Positions 24,826-29,990 of a DNA stretch of 29,990 nt are shown piece after piece. The DNA comes from an uncultured Desulfovibrio sp. (GTDB lineage Bacteria > Desulfobacterota > Desulfovibrionia > Desulfovibrionales > Desulfovibrionaceae). The DNA is taken from assembly GCA_900547595.1 (NCBI GenBank), contig URHE01000015.1:1-29990 (forward strand), read 5' to 3'. The stretch's first letter is position 1. Each line of letters starts with the position of its first letter. The notes beneath the pieces are model-generated. The model saw only the letters and a program-made list of their open reading frames with translations, ran no database searches and was not told where the DNA came from. Position numbers and translations under genes: made by a program.

Positions 24826-24858
24826 TAAAAACAGGGCGGCTCCGCCCGGGAGCCGCCC
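24826..24858 (-). terminator. Terminator of the GlcG/HbpS-like gene
   Basis: A perfect 10-bp stem (24834-24843 with 24849-24858), 5-nt loop, followed on the minus strand by TGTTTTTA. It separates this gene from aor, 31 bp after its stop codon. Confidence 0.88.
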
Positions 24859-24889
24859 GTAAAATTCCGCGCCTGGGCGCTCTCAATGC

Positions 24890-25384
24890 CTATTTGTTGA
24901 GAGCCGCCACGCCGGCCTTGGCCACGTTGGTGTCTTCCTGGACGGAGCCGCCGCTCACGCCGATGGCTCCCACGATGACGCCGTTCTTGTCCTTGAGAAG
25001 CTCGCCGCCGCCAAAGATGACCAGTCCGTCATTGGTCACTTCTATGCCGAAGAGTTCCTTGCCGGGCTGGGAAGCGGCGCCCAGCTGCGCGCTGGACATA
25101 TTGAAGAGACGGGCCGTTTTGGCCTTTTTCATGGAGACGTCGATGCTGCCCAGGAAGGCGCCGTCCATGCGGCAGAAGGCTTTGAGATTGCCGCCGGCGT
25201 CCACGACGGTGATGTTCATGGGCACGCCCTGTTTTTTGGCAAATTCCAACGCCCCGTCCACTACTTTCTGGGCCTGGGCCAGGGTAAGATCGCCAGGCAG
25301 CTGAAGCTTGGAAACGTCCGCGGCGGCAAAGGCGGGCAGGGCCACGGCAAGGCTGAGAACGCAGGCAAGAAGAAGGCGACGCAT
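24890..25384 (-). CDS. Secreted GlcG/HbpS-family heme-binding protein
   Basis: A 164-residue protein with a signal peptide (MRRLLLACVLSLAVALPAFA, cleavage AFA-AA near 20) and a full GlcG/HbpS (DUF336) domain: LTLAQAQKVVDGALEFAKKQ, NITVVDAGGNLKAFCRMDGA, the S(x)KKAKTARLF helix, FGGGELLKD and the closing GAIGVSGGSVQEDTNVAKAG. Members bind heme or corrinoids and sit near alcohol/diol metabolism genes. ATG 25384 is chosen because GGAGGG precedes it and the signal peptide then starts properly. It is a single-gene unit between adh and aor with its own promoter and terminator. A role in redox or cofactor handling for aldehyde metabolism is only suggested by position. Confidence 0.88.
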   Translation of the reverse strand: MRRLLLACVLSLAVALPAFAAADVSKLQLPGDLTLAQAQKVVDGALEFAKKQGVPMNITVVDAGGNLKAFCRMDGAFLGSIDVSMKKAKTARLFNMSSAQLGAASQPGKELFGIEVTNDGLVIFGGGELLKDKNGVIVGAIGVSGGSVQEDTNVAKAGVAALNK

Positions 25385-25456
25385 ACGACCCTCCGTTTTT
25401 TGGGGCAAGTCCGGGCCGCACCGAAGGCTGCGGCCAGGTTTTTGCCTTTTGTTTTC

Positions 25457-25485
25457 TCTATAGCCCAGGGGACGGGGGCTTTCAA
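25457..25485 (-). promoter_or_regulatory. Sigma70-type promoter of the GlcG/HbpS-like gene
   Basis: TTGAAA (25485-25480) and TATAGA (25462-25457) with an exact 17-bp spacer, about 75 bp before the start codon. The spacer ends GGGC just before the -10, like the adh promoter. Confidence 0.7.
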
Positions 25486-25510
25486 GGTCCCCCTCCTGTT
25501 CAAAGGAAAC

Positions 25511-25552
25511 GTTAAAAACAGGCGGGCGCAGGGATCGATCCCATGCGCCCGC
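25511..25552 (-). terminator. Terminator of the alcohol dehydrogenase gene
   Basis: The outer stem is GCGGGCGCA (25522-25530) with TGCGCCCGC (25544-25552), closed by the inner palindrome GGGATCGATCCC. On the minus strand CTGTTTTTAAC follows. It lies about 35 bp after the adh stop. Confidence 0.9.
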
Positions 25553-25586
25553 GGATGGAAAGGGTATTTTCTGTTGATATTCTGAC

Positions 25587-26786
25587 TTAGAGGGCCTTCT
25601 TGTAAATGGCCGCCACGGCCTCGTCAGTCATGGTTCTGGGGTTGGTAAGGCCGCAGGCGTCCTTCTGGGCGTTGGCGGTCATGATGGGGATGTCTTCCTC
25701 GCGCACTTCCTTGCCATATTTCCTGCCCAGGGCGATGAGGCCCTCGGGAATGCCCACATCCTGAGACAGTTGGCGGATGGCCTTGATGGCGGACCTGGCG
25801 GAATCGTTGGCGGTGAGGCCCTCTGTCCGTTCGCCCAGCAGTTTGGCTATGCGGCCAAAGCGGCGGCGGGCCGCAATAAGGTTGTACTCGCAGACGTAGG
25901 GCAGGAGGATGGCGTTGCACTCGCCGTGCGGCAGGTTGTAGAAGCCGCCCAACTGGTGCGCCATGGCGTGCACATGCCCCAGGCTGGCGTTGTTGAAGGC
26001 CATGCCGGCAAGATACTGGGCATAGCACATGCCTTCGCGGGCTTCCTTGTCCTTGCCGTTGGCAACGGCGCGGCGCAGATAGCGGTTGATGAACTCAATG
26101 GCTTTTTCCGCGCAGGCGTCGGTCATGGGCGTGGCGGCTGTGGACACATAGGCTTCCACAGCGTGGGTCAGGGCGTCCATGCCGGTGGCGGCGGTCAGGG
26201 CCGGGGGCATGCCCATCATGAGCACAGGGTCGTCAATGGCAACGCTGGGGGTGCAGCGCCAGTCCACAATGGCCATTTTTACCTTGCGCGAGGTATCGGT
26301 AATGATGCAGAAGCGGGTCATTTCAGAGGCCGTGCCCGCCGTGGTGTTCACTGCGATATAGGGCGGGAAGGGCTTGGTGGATTTGTCCACGCCCTCGTAA
26401 TCATGGATGGTGCCGCCATTGCTGACCACAAAGCCCACGCCCTTGCCGCAGTCATGGGAGCTGCCGCCGCCAAGGGTGATGATGCTGTCGCAGTTGTTTT
26501 CTTTGTATACGGCAGTGGCGTCGGCCACGTTGGCGTCAGTGGGATTGGGCACCGCGCCGTCAAATACCACATAAGATACCGAAGCCTTGTCCAAAATGTC
26601 CGTGATCATTTTGAGTATGCCGCAGGCAACAATACCTTTATCAGTAACGATAAGAGGGTGTTTGGCGTTCAGGCTTTTAAGCCTGTTGGGAATTTCCTTG
26701 CTGCAATCCGAGCCAACAAGAGTTACAGTGGGGATAAAGAAAGAAGTGATCTGCCCATGATACATGTTTTTGACGTCGTGGCTCAT
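25587..26786 (-). CDS. Iron-containing (group III) alcohol dehydrogenase
   Basis: A 399-residue NAD(P)-linked alcohol dehydrogenase. The dinucleotide site is GGGSSHDCGKG (106-116). Metal ligands are D204, H208, H273 and H287; the spacings 4, 65 and 14 equal those of Zymomonas AdhB (D194, H198, H263, H277). It probably interconverts a primary alcohol such as ethanol and its aldehyde, feeding or draining the AOR. ATG 26786 has AAAGGAG upstream and is preferred to an in-frame start 33 bp earlier. It is monocistronic, with an AT-rich upstream region and a strong terminator. Substrate range cannot be read from sequence. Confidence 0.95.
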   Translation of the reverse strand: MSHDVKNMYHGQITSFFIPTVTLVGSDCSKEIPNRLKSLNAKHPLIVTDKGIVACGILKMITDILDKASVSYVVFDGAVPNPTDANVADATAVYKENNCDSIITLGGGSSHDCGKGVGFVVSNGGTIHDYEGVDKSTKPFPPYIAVNTTAGTASEMTRFCIITDTSRKVKMAIVDWRCTPSVAIDDPVLMMGMPPALTAATGMDALTHAVEAYVSTAATPMTDACAEKAIEFINRYLRRAVANGKDKEAREGMCYAQYLAGMAFNNASLGHVHAMAHQLGGFYNLPHGECNAILLPYVCEYNLIAARRRFGRIAKLLGERTEGLTANDSARSAIKAIRQLSQDVGIPEGLIALGRKYGKEVREEDIPIMTANAQKDACGLTNPRTMTDEAVAAIYKKAL

Positions 26787-26823
26787 GGCAACTCCTTTGT
26801 GGAAAAAATTTTTGTACACTATT

Positions 26824-26852
26824 CATGTAGCGCCCAAGAGCCATTCCGTCAA
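26824..26852 (-). promoter_or_regulatory. Candidate promoter of the alcohol dehydrogenase gene
   Basis: TTGACG (26852-26847), 17 bp, TACATG (26829-26824). The -35 and next bases TTGACGGAA are identical to those of the aor promoter candidate, and both spacers end in a GGGC-type run before TA, hinting at shared control. Confidence 0.45.
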
Positions 26853-27145
26853 TGCTCCGAGAAAAAAATATTATTTCACAAGCGTATGGATACTCGAAAT
26901 ACCATGATAAAATATAATCAGGAGAGGCATCTCGGGAATATATTTCCAGAAAATTTGCCCTGGAATAGTGAATGTTTTAACAAAGTAAAATCCGGAAAGT
27001 ATAACGATAGACAAAATTTTGAGAATATCGCGGGATGATTCCATCTATCTGCTTGGTTTTGCAGCGGTATGCGCTTCTTCCGAAAGCGGGGGGAAGATGC
27101 GGGCCGCGCAGCGCCGCCGCGACATTCCCGCAAGTTTTCCCCAGC
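26853..27145. other. AT-rich intergenic region upstream of adh
   Basis: No gene is seen. About 26860-27040 is much richer in A+T than the rest of the window and contains the perfect palindrome GGAA-TATAT-TTCC (26935-26947) and GAGA-GGCA-TCTC (26923-26934 region). It probably holds regulatory sites for adh; 27040-27145 is ordinary GC-rich spacer. Confidence 0.4.
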
Positions 27146-27181
27146 AAAAAAAGCCGGGAGCCGCGCCATGGCGACTCCCGG
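27146..27181 (-). terminator. Terminator of the chemoreceptor gene
   Basis: CCGGGAG/CTCCCGG (27154-27160 and 27175-27181) closes an inner CGCCATGGCG palindrome and is followed on the minus strand by seven T. It lies 28 bp beyond the chemoreceptor stop. Confidence 0.9.
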
Positions 27182-27208
27182 AGCGGGCGGCTGCGGGGAA
27201 AAGGGCGC

Positions 27209-29236
27209 TTAGCCCTTCTTCATTTCCTCAATGAGCGTGACCAGGTCCTGAGAACGGCTGCGCAGGGATTCCACGCCACGGGCGGCGGTCTGCATGGCCT
27301 CCGAGGTGGAGAAGGTGATTTCGTTCACTTCGGAGATGGACCTGGTGATCTCTTCGCTGGCGGCGGACTGCTCTTCGCTGGCGGTGGCAATGGCGCGCAC
27401 CTCGTCGGCCGTCTGCTCCACCATTTGCAGGATTTCCCGAAGGGCCTCGCCGGACCTGGAGGAGTATTCATTGGCCTGTGCGATATTTTGCACGGCCCGC
27501 TCAACCTGCTGGGTGCTCTTGGCCGCGCTTTGCTGGATGGCCTGGATGGCGCTGCCCACTTCCGTTGTGGACTGCATCGTTTTTTCGGCCAGTTTGCGGA
27601 CCTCGTCGGCCACCACGGCGAAACCTCGCCCGGCGTCGCCCGCGCGCGCGGCCTCAATGGCGGCATTGAGCGCCAGCAGGTTTGTCTGATCCGCGATGTC
27701 GGAAATGACGCCCATGATCTTGTCGATGGCGCGCGCGTGTTCATCCAGCCGGACCATGTCGTCCTTGAGCGCCATGGATTGATTGTGGACTTCCTGGATG
27801 CCGGCGACAGACTGGGTGACGACCGCCGCGCCGTCCGATGCCTTGTCCCGCGCGGAGGCGGAAATGCCCGCCGCAAGCCCGACATTCTTGGCCACTTCCA
27901 GCACGGTGGAGTTCATCTCTTCCATGGCGGTCGCCGTTTCGGACAGGCGTGCCGCGGCCTTGTGCAACGCGCTGTCCGAGGTTTCCACCTGGGTCGTGAT
28001 GGTAGTGATGGCCTCGTTCAGTTTGATAACGACGTTTTCGATCTGCTCGGCCGCGGCGGCCATGCCTTTTTGCTTGGCTTCCACGGCTTCCTGATGGGCA
28101 ATGCGGGCCTGCTGCCCCAGGCGCTCGGCTTCTTCCGCCTGCTTGCGGGCGGCTTCGGCCTTTTCCGCGTTTTCCGCAGCCAGTTCGTCCTGGTGCTGCA
28201 CCATGGCCCGCAAGGCATCGGCCAGCTCGCCCATGTCATCCCTGCTGTGCACATCAAGGCGCGCCGCCTTGTCGCCACGGGCAATGCCCAGAACATAGGC
28301 GGTGATCTTGCGGATGGGCGCGCTGACCTTGAGGCCGATGACCACGGAGATGAGCAGCTGGATCGCCAGCAGAACCGCCGCCACAAGAATGGTGTTCCGA
28401 ATGGCTCCACTCTCCAGCGCCTGCAAGTCGGTCAGTGGCATGCCGACGAACCACATGCCGGCGATCTTTCCGTCCGCCGTTCGCATGGGCCAGTAGGCGG
28501 ACTTGTAGTCGATGCCGTTGATGACATTTTTCGTGAACCAGGTCTTCCCCTCGTTCAGGACGGCGTTTTCGATCTCCGGCGAGTTCAGCTGGGTGCCGAT
28601 GGCCCGCTTGCCGTCTTTCATGAGCGTGGTCATCACGCGGGTATTGCCCTTGAAGATGGTCACATCCATGCCGCTCAACCGTTTGAGCCATTCAAGGTAG
28701 GGCGGAGTTACCAGCGATGTGCCGATGGAGAGCGTGCCCACCAGCTTGCCGTCCAGCATGATGGGCTGACTTGCGCGGATGGTGAAGGGAACGACCGTTC
28801 CGGAAACGATGGCCGCCGCCGGAGTGCCCTTGAGGGCCTGGACGACGGTCCCCTGGTTGAGGACGCTGTCTTCCCATTTTTTGGAATGGCCCCGGCCCAC
28901 CACGATGCCCTTGTCGTCCGTGACCGTCATGAAATCGGAACCGGATTCCTTCATGGCAACGGCCGCCAGACGCATGACTTCGTCGTGGTCGCGCGCGCGG
29001 ATGGCCCGGGCCAGCTCCGTCTGGTGGGAAAGCAGCAACGCGCTTTGCGCGTACCGCGTGGCGGTGGCGTCGTTGGCCGACTGGATGACGTTTTGCAGTT
29101 TCTGGATATTGAGGTCCAGCTCCTCCTCGATGGGCTTTTTCATGAAATAGATGGATACCGCGAGGACGACCACGCAGCAGGTGATGAGCGCACCAAACAA
29201 AGAGCCCACATATTTATGCGTCAAGGTCAAACGCAT
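27209..29236 (-). CDS. Methyl-accepting chemotaxis protein with Cache-type sensor
   Basis: A 675-residue transmembrane chemoreceptor. TM1 is 9-32; the periplasmic part (33-278) looks like a single/double Cache ligand-binding domain (DDKGIVVGRGHSKKWEDS, SIGTSLVTPPYLEWLK, YWPMRTADGKIAGMWFVGMP). TM2 is 281-302, HAMP about 303-355, then a charged coiled coil (350-395) and the cytoplasmic signalling domain with the conserved tip ISDIADQTNLLALNAAIEAA (511-530) and RGFAVVADEVRKLAEKT. It has no C-terminal CheR-docking pentapeptide. AAGGGGG lies before ATG 29236. The ligand is unknown. It is a single gene with promoter candidates at 29284-29336 and a terminator. Confidence 0.95.
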   Translation of the reverse strand: MRLTLTHKYVGSLFGALITCCVVVLAVSIYFMKKPIEEELDLNIQKLQNVIQSANDATATRYAQSALLLSHQTELARAIRARDHDEVMRLAAVAMKESGSDFMTVTDDKGIVVGRGHSKKWEDSVLNQGTVVQALKGTPAAAIVSGTVVPFTIRASQPIMLDGKLVGTLSIGTSLVTPPYLEWLKRLSGMDVTIFKGNTRVMTTLMKDGKRAIGTQLNSPEIENAVLNEGKTWFTKNVINGIDYKSAYWPMRTADGKIAGMWFVGMPLTDLQALESGAIRNTILVAAVLLAIQLLISVVIGLKVSAPIRKITAYVLGIARGDKAARLDVHSRDDMGELADALRAMVQHQDELAAENAEKAEAARKQAEEAERLGQQARIAHQEAVEAKQKGMAAAAEQIENVVIKLNEAITTITTQVETSDSALHKAAARLSETATAMEEMNSTVLEVAKNVGLAAGISASARDKASDGAAVVTQSVAGIQEVHNQSMALKDDMVRLDEHARAIDKIMGVISDIADQTNLLALNAAIEAARAGDAGRGFAVVADEVRKLAEKTMQSTTEVGSAIQAIQQSAAKSTQQVERAVQNIAQANEYSSRSGEALREILQMVEQTADEVRAIATASEEQSAASEEITRSISEVNEITFSTSEAMQTAARGVESLRSRSQDLVTLIEEMKKG

Positions 29237-29283
29237 GCGTCCCCCTTCGAACTGGAGCGTTGAACGGCAGCTTCATATCCTGT

Positions 29284-29336
29284 TCTTCGGAAGTCTATGG
29301 CGAGAGTTTATAGGGCGGGAGAAAAGAGTTTGTAAA
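29284..29336 (-). promoter_or_regulatory. Candidate chemoreceptor promoters (sigma28-like and sigma70-like, overlapping)
   Basis: Sigma28-like: TAAA (29310-29307), 15 bp, TCCGAAGA (29291-29284), 5 of 8 matches to GCCGATAA. Sigma70-like: TTTACA (29336-29331), 18 bp, TATAAA (29312-29307). Either would give a leader of about 40-65 nt. Sigma28 would suit a motility gene. Confidence 0.4.
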
Positions 29337-29522
29337 TATTTAAATGATCTGTTTTTCCAGCAAGATCCTGCGGCATGGTCCGAAACGCGCCCGCGGCGGA
29401 GCGCACGGTCCCGTTGCCGCTTTTGCGGCGGTCGGTGGACCGCGTCATTGCCGGCGTCCCAGATTCTTCCGGTCGCATGACCGGCAACGCGGGGGAGCCT
29501 TTTGCGGGGGGAAAGACTTTCC
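29337..29522. other. Non-coding spacer between divergent motility genes
   Basis: No supported gene. It contains the inverted repeat CCGGTC-GCAT-GACCGG (29469-29484), 39 bp upstream of the sigma54-like promoter, which is where an enhancer-binding activator could sit. Confidence 0.35.
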
Positions 29523-29538
29523 TGGCGCGGACCTTGCA
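29523..29538 (+). promoter_or_regulatory. Sigma54-type promoter
   Basis: TGGCGCG-GACC-TTGCA differs from the consensus TGGCACG-N4-TTGCW at one base; the GG and GC dinucleotides are exactly 10 bp apart. It points at the flagellin-like gene, with transcription expected from about 29550. Confidence 0.6.
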
Positions 29539-29556
29539 TGCAAGCATCCGGGGGCA

Positions 29557-29583
29557 TAAAGCCGCCGGGATACTGGCCGATGA
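29557..29583 (+). promoter_or_regulatory. Sigma28 (FliA)-type promoter
   Basis: TAAA (29557-29560), exactly 15 bp, then GCCGATGA (29576-29583), one mismatch from GCCGATAA. Start expected near 29591, leaving a leader of about 340 nt before the flagellin-like ATG. This is the promoter class used for flagellin genes. Confidence 0.65.
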
Positions 29584-29731
29584 GAAGAAGGGGAGCCCCC
29601 GCCCGGACGGGCATGCCGGCGGATCCACGACGCGGACAGGCATGAGGTATCATGATGCACGATCCACACCGTCATAGTGCTTCCGGCGTACACGGCACGC
29701 GGACTGCTTCGCTGTTGTGTACGATTCTTGC

Positions 29732-29767
<36 letters not shown>

Positions 29768-29931
29768 TTAGCACCGCGTTTTAACAGTATTCCCGCGCCG
29801 CTTCCGCCAGTGGGCGCGGCTTTCGCCTCCCCGCTTTGCCCTTCCGCAGCCGCATTCGCATATCTTTTCGGAAGTATTGCTGAAATCCTGCACCGCCGCG
29901 CGTCCTTCGTCGCTGTCGAAGGGGGCGCGTG

Positions 29932-29990
29932 ATGGTCTCCCTCAACACCAATATGCTGGCTGCCAACACGGCCGGAAACCTGAAAAACAG
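29932..29990 (+). CDS. Flagellin-like protein, N-terminal fragment cut by the window end
   Basis: ATG 29932 with AAGGGGG about 8 nt upstream. The 19 visible residues, MVSLNTNMLAANTAGNLKN, follow the flagellin N-terminus pattern (short hydrophobic start, NTN, then A-N-x-A-x-N-L) that forms the first coiled-coil segment of the filament or hook-junction proteins. Tandem sigma54-like and sigma28-like promoters upstream and the divergent chemoreceptor support a motility role. With so few residues it could also be a hook-associated protein (FlgL-like). A GTG directly before the ATG is in frame. Confidence 0.65.
   Translation, partial: MVSLNTNMLAANTAGNLKN

Noticed and set aside
27035..29263. 742-codon open frame on the plus strand, opposite the chemoreceptor
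   Set aside because: Antisense shadow; the chemoreceptor motifs on the other strand are decisive.
29375..29677. 100-codon frame upstream of the flagellin-like gene
   Set aside because: It spans the sigma54 and sigma28 sites, lacks a ribosome site and resembles no protein.

Overview
The window looks like a chromosomal segment of a GC-rich Desulfovibrio-type sulfate-reducing deltaproteobacterium (Desulfovibrionaceae). The clues are a TunR-type tungstate regulator (an Xer-recombinase-like fold joined to TOBE domains, a family described from these bacteria), a tungstate uptake and tungsten-pterin gene set built around an aldehyde:ferredoxin oxidoreductase, an iron alcohol dehydrogenase, a chemoreceptor and a flagellin-like start. 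This is inference from gene content; no rRNA is present.

Layout: 148-3291 (+) RND efflux pump; 3366-4580 (+) ribBA; 4633-4722 tRNA-Ser(UGA) with its own terminator; 4809-5077 a 269-bp non-coding element with imperfect terminal inverted repeats. 5222-11936 (-) is a type I restriction-modification operon hsdM-hsdS-hsdR that continues into two very small membrane-protein genes before a terminator. 12170-17999 (-) is one tightly packed operon, read as tunR - tupA - tupB - tupC - MOSC protein - moaC/mogA fusion - moaA. Divergent from it are two moeA paralogues (18261-21578, +), the second fused to a periplasmic-binding-protein-like domain. 21600-26786 (-) holds adh, a heme-binding GlcG/HbpS-like secreted protein, and aor - moaD-like - thiF/moeB-like, in three transcription units with their own promoters and terminators. 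27209-29236 (-) is a methyl-accepting chemotaxis protein. The right edge holds tandem sigma54-like and sigma28-like promoters, a long leader with a TA/CA dinucleotide repeat, and the first codons of a flagellin-like gene.

The centre (about 12.1-26.8 kb) reads as one physiological module. TupABC imports tungstate. MoaA, MoaC/MogA, the MoaD-like protein and its ThiF/MoeB-like activator build and adenylylate the pterin. Two MoeA proteins insert metal. The MOSC protein may handle sulfur or the finished cofactor, TunR senses the oxyanion, and the AOR uses the cofactor to oxidise aldehydes that the alcohol dehydrogenase can produce. No moaE is visible in the window.

Beyond genes, the most notable signals are: (i) a dispersed hairpin repeat present three times with covarying stems and a conserved AATGAA loop, twice beginning exactly at the stop codon of a cofactor gene; (ii) the two unannotated-size membrane genes at the tail of the hsd operon; (iii) the dinucleotide tract in the flagellin leader; and (iv) strong intercistronic hairpins after tupA and after aor.
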